Source: Amoebophrya sp. AT5.2 (Eukaryota; Sar; Dinophyceae; Syndiniales; Amoebophryaceae). From it: a stretch of 14,733 nucleotides of DNA. Location of the stretch: the NCBI GenBank assembly GCA_005223375.1, contig RXOD01005330.1, forward strand, positions 1-14,733, given 5' to 3'. Shown in pieces: positions 7,884 through 14,733 of this stretch (its first letter is position 1; the number at the start of each line of letters is the position of its first letter). The notes beneath the pieces were generated by a model. The model worked only from the letters and a program-made list of their open reading frames with translations, made no database searches and was not told the origin of the DNA. Made by a program: the position numbers and the translations under genes.

Positions 7884-10051
7884 ATGACATCTCTACACCG
7901 CGCTTTAGGTGACATAAGGGCCGCTGAGCGTAGGCTGAGCGACGTGCGGGTCGCAGGCGAAGTGGACGCAATGGCTTCGGGGAACGCCTTCGACAGCCTT
8001 GTTCGTGGCGGCATCGCTTTCGCCGACTTGGCAGACCTCCTTCGCCGGAGCGTGAGCAAAGGATCACCCGCCGCCTTCGGCGATGGTTTGCAGATGATCC
8101 CTCCTGCCGCGAGAAGTCATGCAACAACTGCAGATGTCGTCGACGACGAAGCCGGAAACCTCGGACTCGATCTGGATCTGCTGGGCCGTTGTTCGGCGGG
8201 GTTGATCCTCGATCAGGACTGCGAGGACTCCTTCGTTTGTCGCGGGTGTGCCGACCGCGAGACTCCTGCCCGCCCCCGGGCTCCTCCTGCAATGTGCTTT
8301 TACACAGCCTGTGACGACAGCGTGGAGGTGGATGCACCCGACGATGACCTCTCCGACCAGGAGTACTTCTACGATGCAGCCGAGGAGAACTCGATCGATT
8401 TGGACGGACTCGGCGGGATTGCGACACCGGACGACGTCGCGGAGGTGTCGCGCATCTTCATGCAGCCTCTCCCGAAAGGTGCCCGACAGCAACTGCAACT
8501 CCGAAAACTGTGCCCGCGGTCCACCGGCGCCGACGGCCACCAGCCGGAGAACGAAAATCCTCTCGCCTCCGTGCTGCTCTGCGAGGGTGCCCACAGCACG
8601 ATCGTCGACCCCGACCTGTCTTCCTCGCAGGGGGACGGGATGTCGTCGAAGGGGTCCTCGAAGGGAGCCTGTGGTGGGGAGGGGAACGAGAAGGAGGAGA
8701 ACGAACACTCCTCCGACCACTTGGCCGCTGACTCCGACGTCGGCACGAATCTCGGTCTGGCTCACTTCTCCTCGCCGTCGCCAGAACAATCGTTCCTGTG
8801 CGCGCCGCTGGGCAAGGTCGTGCCACCCAGAAAGAGCCAGCTCCAGGACGAGGCAGTGCTCGTCCTAACCGCTAACAGAGACCATCTGAAGTCGGCGACC
8901 TACGAGCCGGATCTGGAGGTTCCCCCGCTGAGCGGATCCCGCGCTTCGGCCACCGAGGCGAGGGCCAATCTTCTGTCGGAATCGGGCATGATGGCGTTGT
9001 CGGCGGTGGAAGAAGGCGCTCTGTTAGAACGAGCTGTGGTCGTGGAAAAAGGAGAACCGGACGAGTCTGTCGCGTCTGCGTCTCGAACAAGCACCAAGGG
9101 GGCCAGCAGGGGGGTGGTTTCGGCAGCTACCACTCCCGGTCGTGGCTCGAAGCGGTCCGTGTCGGCCGTGCAACCGAAGAGGAAGCGCGCCAGTAAGACG
9201 GCGTCGAAGGCGTTCCTGCAAAGAGCAAAGACGGTTCTTGGCGCCGCTGGCCTTCTTTCTAAGCAAAGCAAGCCGAAAGCGGCTGCGGAGGCAGGCACCA
9301 CACGGACGAGCGCGAAAGCAAGCATCAAGAGGAGTGCATCGGCGGCAGAACGCGCAGCCTTGATTGATGATGGCGAAGACGATCTCAAGATGATGGCCCA
9401 GCTGAACGGCGCGGAAAACGAACAAATCGATCGTTTCGAGAAGGAACTTGTGGAAACCGAGAACCAAGTCGGGGAGAACACCATGAACGAACGGGAAAAT
9501 GCAAGCCAGAGGCGAGAAAAGAAGGAAACCCCTACGCAAAAAACTGAAGGAGTGCCAAAGTTCTTCGAATTGCAGCAAGTCGAGAACGCAATGAGCAGCC
9601 TGATTTCCGCGCTTGGCGGCTACCCGACGGACGCTGAGCGCCGGGAGCTCGAGGATGTGCTGGTGGAGAAGGTAAATGCTGGCATTTTTTTGACGCAAAA
9701 AAATCGGTAGGGGGTGAGATCAGGTAGCATGTCTAGGATCAGGTAAATTCAGATCAGGTAGGGTTTCAGTTCAGGCAGCTTCGGATCAGGTTGCGACGGG
9801 TTTGGGGTGTTAGGGTTTCCGGTCTAGGGTTCTGGGTCGTCCGCCCAGCGGCCCAGCTCCCTGCGCTCAGCGGCCCGCGCGACGGACGCTGAGCGCCGGG
9901 AGCTCGAGGATGTGCTTGTGGAAAAGGTAAACGCTGCACATTTTTTTCACCAAAAAAATCACTTGCTTGTGCTGTCAGTGTCGTGAGTGTCTAACAGACC
10001 ATAAACTCCAAGCTCGCAATGTTTATTTTGCTTTCCTGGTGCTGGTGGTGA
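7884..10051 (+). CDS. Low-complexity, probably nuclear protein with NLS and C-terminal helical region; duplicated last coding segment
   Basis: Exon 1 is 7884-9671 (596 codons, ATG start), ending in GAGAAG before the donor GTAAAT. Continuing past the donor meets TAG at 9708-9710. Proposed exon 2 is 9849-9926 (26 codons, phase 0 on both sides) and exon 3 is 9998-10051, using acceptor GTCTAACAG and ending in TGA: 639 residues, or 613 if exon 2 is skipped. The head is Ala/Arg-rich. Acidic runs (DDDLSDQEYFYDAAEE, about residues 150-175) and a Ser/Gly-rich middle follow, then a basic block with PKRKR at 431-435, a likely nuclear signal. A charged coiled-coil-prone stretch (about 495-552) leads to a helix (564-596) ending in ELEDVLVEK. 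I do not recognise a family. Exon 1 is secure; the 3' exons are a model from splice sites and phase. The donor could instead join the 10103 frame at an acceptor ending at 10114, fusing both genes. Confidence 0.7.
9684..9704 (+). other. T7/A7 hairpin just inside the first intron
   Basis: Arms ATTTTTTT and AAAAAAAT (9684-9691, 9697-9704) with loop GACGC start 12 bases after the donor. Confidence 0.7.
9718..9792 (+). repeat. Degenerate GATCAGGTA array in intron
   Basis: Five units: GATCAGGTA at 9718, 9737 and 9752, GTTCAGGCA at 9769 and GATCAGGTT at 9784. Spacings are 19, 15, 17 and 15 bases. Four of the five contain CAGGT, the core of a splice-donor consensus. Confidence 0.8.
9796..9839 (+). 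repeat. Degenerate TTTAGGG-like (telomere-type) tract
   Basis: A G/T-rich stretch with spaced GGG blocks (GGGTTTGGGG, TTAGGGTTT, TAGGGTT) resembles decayed TTTAGGG repeats, the telomere unit of many alveolates and plants. No two units in a row are perfect. Confidence 0.45.
9940..9959 (+). other. T7/A7 hairpin after the second donor
   Basis: Arms ATTTTTTT and AAAAAAAT (9940-9947, 9952-9959) with loop CACC. The stem is identical to that of copy A, but the loop differs. Confidence 0.7.
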
Positions 10052-10102
10052 AGATCATGGCACAATTTAATTGAAGCTCATTATTCGTCAACATCCCCCG
10101 AC

Positions 10103-13100
10103 ATGCAACAACAGGCTGTCCTTTGCGGGCGTCCGACGTCGCATTCGCCGCGGTCTACTTTGCGATCGATATATTCGACCAGAACAAGAATGGGGCCGGA
10201 GGTTCGGCACCTCAAACTGCCCTCGCGCAGCGCCGCAGAACGGGCGACTAAACCCGCGTACCATCCGCCCGCACGCGTTGCGCCCCCTCGCGAGGCGCCG
10301 GCACTCGTCCAGCAAGCGCGCCAGAGCACTCGCACTGCTGCAGCTGTTGCCAAGAGTTTCATGGTGTTCTATCCGGAAAAGCAGCACCTCGCAGGAAAGA
10401 CGGCGACGGGAACCATACCTTTCGCCGAGCAACAGTTCGTCTTCGATCCCCTTTTCTACGACGACGGAGGCCCTGCAAGCGGAAATAAAGTCAGGAGGTC
10501 CAGAGTGGAAAATAGGAGCAGCGAGCAGCACGACGTGGCGATTCGCGAGACCACGACGACCAGATTTCCTGACCCACCCCCACTGACGGCGATGCCTACC
10601 ACGGAAACCCGCTTTGCGTTCCACTTAAAGATGCTCGCTAGTCCCCACTTGGGCATCTACGAGGTTGCGCGGCTGCCCGCCAGAAATTGCGTGCAATGGC
10701 GCAACGCCGTCTATTCGGCGCAATCGCTTGTGGATTTTTTTGGTTACGCGTTGGAGGCCGCAAGATCCGACACAGCGGATCCGGACCTGCGGAGTTGTGT
10801 TGGCGTTCTCCGCACCGCCAGCGACCTGCTCGGCGCGCGAGACATGCTCGCACGGAAATTCGCTGCGTGGCACTTCTTCGCGGACTCGACGGTGCGAGCG
10901 CTCGACACTCAGGATGATGCCCAGGGAACATCAAGTATCTCCTCCGTCCTCCGCGGTGTCGAGACCTTTCCGCCGTTCCTGCTGCAACAGGCGCTTTCGC
11001 AACTCAGCTTCGTCGATTCCGATGCAAGGAGAATCGAGAAGGGCTGCCGGGTGCGTATGGATGTGTTGGACGGGGCGGAAAATAACGGATCTTCGACGTC
11101 GGCGATCGCGAAGAGTGCAAAGACGTACAGAGTCGCGCAAGTCGGCTTCGTATGGGAGGAGGTCGGTGGAATATCGGACCTGCAAGAAGCGCTTATCCGC
11201 ACCGGGGAACACGTGGTGGTAAATTTTTTCCAGCCTGCGGTTTTCTTTCTGGAGGGGACTGGCGAGGACCTGGAATTGCGTGAGATCAGAGCCTCGCACG
11301 TGGCGGCTGGTGGGCCAGAAGCAGCCCCGCGCGACCACGGGGGAGCGCTTCTCGCGCGAGAAGCAGATGGCGTTGCCGCGCCTATGGTTTTCTACCCGGA
11401 GAAGTCGTCGCGGGTGGCGAAGAAAAGCGCTGCACCACCTGGTGGTCGGCGGAGCGCCGTGCCGGTTCGCAAGCCTCTGGAGATTCCGACCGCGTCGTCT
11501 CTGACATCGCAGGCGGGCGAACCGGGACCGACAGGTAAGTGGACCAACCACGCGAGCCGCGCGTACGAAGACGCGCTGCGAGCACGGTTTGGGCGGTCGC
11601 AACGCTGGTCCGTGAAGCAGGAGCGCCTCGCGTCTCTCACGCTGCCGAAGCGGGAAAAACGCGAAATCAACGTTTCTCGCGGGTCCACGGAAGATGCTAA
11701 AAAACTCGAAAAGGCAATAGATTCGTGGTCTGCTCGTGCAGATGCAGCTGCACACGCGCTAGCTACGAAAAGACCAGAGTGCAAAGTGGGGGTAAAACCA
11801 CCCCCGGCAGCATCATGTCCGCTCTCGCCGAAGAAGTACCGGACGCTACGCCAGGCAAAGTCCGCTTCGCAGCTACGGCACGAGCTGCGGGATGCCCGCA
11901 AGAGCAGTTTGAAGGTGCTCTTCTACCCGGAGAAGGAGCCACAGCCAGGTCATCGGGACGAAATGCCGAAAAAACAAATGGAAAGTGGGATCCCAATGTT
12001 GGACGAGGCTGTAGCGGAGCTCTTGAACGCTGGGGTGGCGGCCGAGCTCGAGCGCGTCTACGGAACGACGAACGAAATCATTTTCGACGGACCCACGGAT
12101 GTTGACGTGCAGAAGGACCGTGGCTCAATCATACGGCAGGTGGGCGGCGGACGAGGGGACGAGGACCGGACGTCAGTTGCTCGTGCCTCCGAGGTGGAAA
12201 AAATTGGTGGGGTACCTCCGCAAAGAAGAATGTCGGCATCTCAAGCGCTGAACTACGGGGGAGATGATTCTGCAGCTGTGCTTGTCGTGGAGGGAAAGGG
12301 CGTTGTTGAGTTCCAGGATGCGAAGGATGTGCACGTAAATCTAAACTCCGCGAATGAGTGGCTTTTATCCACCGAAAGCAACGATGTATCCAGTGATTGG
12401 CGAAAGCACATGCAAATGCGAAGCGGGCAGCAGAACTCCCCTGAGTTGGAGGATTTCGGCGAGACTACCGGAGTGCTGCTTTCGGAAAATCGGGAAAATC
12501 AACAAACCTCTTCGAGTGAACGCCAAAACTTTGCACGACACAAATACCGCGGTCGAAATGCCTGTCCCGGGTTTTACGAGACGGCTGACGCGTTAGTGCC
12601 GGTTTGGTCCGCTGCAGACTGGCGATTTGCGGAAAGATTTGGCACCAAGCGTGCGTCACCGGGCCTTCTCGATTTGGAAACCGGGTCGCAGCACGACACC
12701 AAGTGGGCATGGGTCACGTCGCACACGTCCGCTATCGCCGCACAAAATTGTGCCGGCAAAACGGTTGCGGTGGAGACGCGCGCTGGAAGAAACGCGGGCG
12801 GCGCGGTGAGGCTCCTACGCGGCCACCCGAGTACGCGTCTGCCACCAAAGAATAGAGGCCTTTCCCCCTTTCGAGTGCAACCAGTTGCTGAGAGGAGCAA
12901 TATGTCACCAGTGCAGCAGCACGGAAGAACTTCCACGGCTACATCAACGGTTGGGGGCAGAAGAGCGAGTGCGGCGGAAGTTGTAGAGGTAGACGTGCCT
13001 GATAATGTGGTCGAGACGAGAAGAACAGATCCAGAACCAGATCTGATGTCGGCACCCGCTGCGGTTGTGGCTGCGGAGGGGGAAGACAAAGTGCCTGCCT

Positions 13101-13363
13101 TCTCGGGCGTAGGAGAGCAGGAGCTGACTTCCTCGCTAACAGCGGAACAGCGAATGTTTCTAATTAATCGGGCGGAGAACACATTCATCCAATATCCATC
13201 GTTCAACAGCACGTTCCTGGAGCAACAACAGCAGGAGAGCGTGTCTTCGCAAACGGTGATGCGGATGACTCGTGTGGTGATGCTCAGTGACGAGGAAGGG
13301 GTAGAGGAGGATCTTGTGCTCAGAAGCGCAACGGGAGAATTTTCTGAAATCAGGAGAATCTGA
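10103..13363 (+). CDS. Large uncharacterised protein (1086 residues) with three [VL]FYPEK motifs
   Basis: One uninterrupted frame runs from ATG 10103 to TGA 13361-13363. M30 (MGPEVRHLKLP) is an alternative start. The head is Arg/Ala/Pro-rich. MVFYPEK occurs at residues 87-93 and 428-434, and KVLFYPEK at 604-611; the copies use different synonymous codons. Between the first two lies the most ordered part (about 168-395), which is helical and then strand-rich (KGCRVRMDVLDG, KTYRVAQVGFVWEE, GEHVVVNFFQPAVFFLEG). This recalls a small beta-barrel, but I cannot name it. A helical segment with RFGRSQRWSVKQERL (about 490-515) precedes a basic stretch (about 574-604) and the third motif. The C-terminal half is Ser/Gly/Glu-rich, with WSAADWRFAERFGTKRASPG, a QQQQ run and an acidic SDEEGVEEDLVL near the end. 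There is no signal peptide or membrane helix. It may be a scaffold using repeated short linear motifs. A perfect GTAAGT at 11535 lies within the frame. Function unknown. Confidence 0.85.
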   Translation: MQQQAVLCGRPTSHSPRSTLRSIYSTRTRMGPEVRHLKLPSRSAAERATKPAYHPPARVAPPREAPALVQQARQSTRTAAAVAKSFMVFYPEKQHLAGKTATGTIPFAEQQFVFDPLFYDDGGPASGNKVRRSRVENRSSEQHDVAIRETTTTRFPDPPPLTAMPTTETRFAFHLKMLASPHLGIYEVARLPARNCVQWRNAVYSAQSLVDFFGYALEAARSDTADPDLRSCVGVLRTASDLLGARDMLARKFAAWHFFADSTVRALDTQDDAQGTSSISSVLRGVETFPPFLLQQALSQLSFVDSDARRIEKGCRVRMDVLDGAENNGSSTSAIAKSAKTYRVAQVGFVWEEVGGISDLQEALIRTGEHVVVNFFQPAVFFLEGTGEDLELREIRASHVAAGGPEAAPRDHGGALLAREADGVAAPMVFYPEKSSRVAKKSAAPPGGRRSAVPVRKPLEIPTASSLTSQAGEPGPTGKWTNHASRAYEDALRARFGRSQRWSVKQERLASLTLPKREKREINVSRGSTEDAKKLEKAIDSWSARADAAAHALATKRPECKVGVKPPPAASCPLSPKKYRTLRQAKSASQLRHELRDARKSSLKVLFYPEKEPQPGHRDEMPKKQMESGIPMLDEAVAELLNAGVAAELERVYGTTNEIIFDGPTDVDVQKDRGSIIRQVGGGRGDEDRTSVARASEVEKIGGVPPQRRMSASQALNYGGDDSAAVLVVEGKGVVEFQDAKDVHVNLNSANEWLLSTESNDVSSDWRKHMQMRSGQQNSPELEDFGETTGVLLSENRENQQTSSSERQNFARHKYRGRNACPGFYETADALVPVWSAADWRFAERFGTKRASPGLLDLETGSQHDTKWAWVTSHTSAIAAQNCAGKTVAVETRAGRNAGGAVRLLRGHPSTRLPPKNRGLSPFRVQPVAERSNMSPVQQHGRTSTATSTVGGRRASAAEVVEVDVPDNVVETRRTDPEPDLMSAPAAVVAAEGEDKVPAFSGVGEQELTSSLTAEQRMFLINRAENTFIQYPSFNSTFLEQQQQESVSSQTVMRMTRVVMLSDEEGVEEDLVLRSATGEFSEIRRI

Positions 13364-13592
13364 TCGTTTTCTTCGATGTGTAATTCAGCAGTAGCTCTTT
13401 TTTTCACGAGCAGTATCAGAGTTTTCTACGTTTATTTTTCTTTTTGTTCCACCACCTCGTAGTTCATGATGATGTACAGAGAGAAGCGCGCTTCGCCAAA
13501 AAAAAAAGCGCAAGGGCAGAACACGAATGAATCCTGCACGGTACGCGAAACGATGGCTTCTATGTTTTAAACTTCTATCTAAGGTCGGAAAA

Positions 13593-13598
13593 ATTAAA
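13593..13598 (+). terminator. poly(A) signal ATTAAA for the FYPEK gene
   Basis: ATTAAA 230 bases after the stop in an A-rich context (GGAAAAATTAAATC). No AATAAA lies closer. Confidence 0.35.
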
Positions 13599-14385
13599 TC
13601 TCTGCACCTGCTGCAGGACTCAGTCACTGGTAGACCTAGACGTCGTAAATGGTCTGCTTATAACGAAGTGCTGCCGCAGGCGCAGCTCTCTGTTTCTACT
13701 TAGCTTCCTCAGACGAAATTAAGTCGTGTCATCCCAATGCAATTCCTTAGATAGCATGGAACTAGGACAGCAAATTCAATCAATGGTAAAGGCACGACTA
13801 CTTCAGCAACCATCTGTTTCTTCTAAAAAGCATCTCGTCTACTTCCGTAAGGTTGACCCGGGTGGCCACCGGCTCACGTTCGACACCCTTATGGCCAAGC
13901 GATCTAGCTAAGTGATTCGTTCCGTCTGAAGCAAGCTGTATATGTCCATCCGTTACGATTTTTTTCGGCAGTCGATCACCACGGAGCCGAGGAAAAAGTG
14001 TCCCGGACTTCCACCGCGACCCGCATCACTGGCACCCGCACCGGCTTCCCACCACGGGTGGAGAGATGAAGACGAGCACGCTGCTCGTTCGCACCCAGGA
14101 GCAGGACCAGGTACCCAGCATTTTTTAGAAGTGGGGCGTAATACTTACATAGATGTAGAGTTGTTAGAGTAGCCACAAACGCAATCAATGATCGTAATCG
14201 TGGACCGCAATGGAATAGAACGCAATCGCGTGGCGCGCCTGCGCGCTAGCTTGCCGGGGCCTTCAAGTCCTTCGTCAAATTTTTCCCAAGTGGCCAGCCA
14301 AACCTCGAAGGGGCATTCTCAGAGGCCCCTGCCTACTTGAGCGCGGTGGACAGTCGTTTGTCATTGGCTTGCATTGTTGAACCTC

Positions 14386-14452
14386 CAGGCTCACAAGAAG
14401 CAAGCAGGGCCCCTGACCGCCACGCCGTGGCGCTGATGCCCGCGTGAGCCTG
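14386..14452. other. Compound stem-loop
   Basis: The outer arms CAGGCTCAC (14386-14394) and GTGAGCCTG (14444-14452) match perfectly over 9 bp. Nested inside is CGCCAC-GCC-GTGGCG, a 6-bp stem with a 3-base loop. It could be a structured RNA, a mobile-element end or chance in GC-rich DNA. Confidence 0.6.
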
Positions 14453-14733
14453 AGTCTCCACTTTTAGGTGGGACGGCAATGCGTCTTCGCTTTGGGTTTG
14501 GGACGACGAAATTAATAAAAAGAAACCGCTTGTTCCCTTCCGCCTTGATCTTGAATGAAGCGGGTGACCAGACCGATGAGAGCAGTTAGTTTTATCTGGT
14601 ACAAGTGGAGCCGGACCTGCTTCCCTGAAGCCCCCGCCATGGACCTCCTATGGCCGAGCCGACGCCCAGGTCCACCCAAGGCTGTTCCGCCTACCCCTAC
14701 CTCAGAAGTCCGGCCATCGGCATGGGTGGACGC

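Larger units (their letters stand above)
9609..9960 (+). repeat. Tandem duplication of exon end, splice donor and intron hairpin
   Basis: Copy A (9609-9705) and copy B (9863-9960) align over about 97 bases. From the ACG codon (9627 and 9882) the offset is 255 bases, a multiple of three. Over the 15 codons before the donor, only two bases differ and both are synonymous (CTG/CTT, GAG/GAA). The donor, GCTG and the T7/A7 hairpin are also kept, while the rest of the intron part has changed. Confidence 0.9.
13364..14733. other. 3' flank of the FYPEK gene and unresolved region with exon-like pieces
   Basis: No gene is secure. Candidates on + are: a 51-codon ATG frame 13756-13911 (MELGQQIQSMVK...); a stretch 13972-14110 bounded by a pyrimidine-rich acceptor (TTTTTTTCGGCAG) and CAGGTACC, open in two frames, one ending MKTSTLLVRTQEQDQ in phase 0 at the donor; and an ATG frame from 14555 (MKRVTRPMRAVSFIWYKW...) open to the right edge. 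The opposite strand of 13976-14188 also codes 70 residues, so strand is uncertain. From about 14220 on, the DNA is GC-rich with short inverted repeats and an AATAAA at 14514. Confidence 0.45.

Noticed and set aside
7687..8427. 246-codon frame on the - strand
   Set aside because: Arg/Ser/Pro-rich shadow of the 7884 gene, extending into AT-rich leader DNA.
10931..11755. 274-codon frame on the - strand
   Set aside because: Antisense to the ordered part of the FYPEK protein, with Arg-rich content and no motif.
12574..13407. 277-codon frame on the - strand
   Set aside because: Shadow of the long FYPEK frame. Ser/Ala/Leu-rich composition is what antisense of this GC-rich coding DNA gives.
1..14733. 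CRISPR array, bacterial operon or prophage
   Set aside because: No regular repeat-spacer array, no ribosome-binding sites and no phage genes. Spliced structure points to a eukaryotic nucleus.

Overview
This window looks like nuclear DNA of a unicellular eukaryote. One gene is clearly split by GT-AG introns, AATAAA/ATTAAA signals lie past the stop codons, intergenic DNA is AT-richer than the genes, and nothing resembles Shine-Dalgarno sites or operons. All five supported genes are on the + strand. Long Ser/Ala/Arg-rich low-complexity proteins, one-way gene order and degenerate TTTAGGG-like DNA would fit an alveolate (dinoflagellate, syndinian or perkinsid type). That placement is inference, because no marker gene is present.

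Layout. (1) 1-1995: 3' part of a JmjC/cupin-type Fe(II)/2-oxoglutarate oxygenase-like gene, running in from the left edge. (2) 2624-4706: a seven-exon gene for a Gln-rich protein of about 417 residues with a C-terminal membrane anchor. The exon phases close exactly, which is good support for the model. (3) 4707-6484: mostly non-coding, with a coding-like frame interrupted by one stop (5156-5380) and short repeats. (4) 6485-6952: a 155-residue protein of unknown family. (5) 7884-10051: a long acidic/basic, probably nuclear protein. The 3' end of its first exon, with its splice donor, is tandemly duplicated 255 bp downstream. The intervening intron holds a GATCAGGTA array and telomere-like DNA. 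(6) 10103-13363: a 1086-residue protein of unknown family carrying three widely spaced copies of a [VL]FYPEK motif. (7) 13364-14733: no firm gene; some exon-like pieces, a compound stem-loop and a GC-rich tail of different texture.

No shared pathway can be read from these genes. Two carry nuclear-type basic clusters (JmjC gene, 7884 gene), one is a membrane protein and the others are uncharacterised. The most distinctive signals are the triplicated FYPEK motif and the duplicated exon tail, whose two exon differences are both synonymous and which can be read as an in-frame 26-residue cassette exon.
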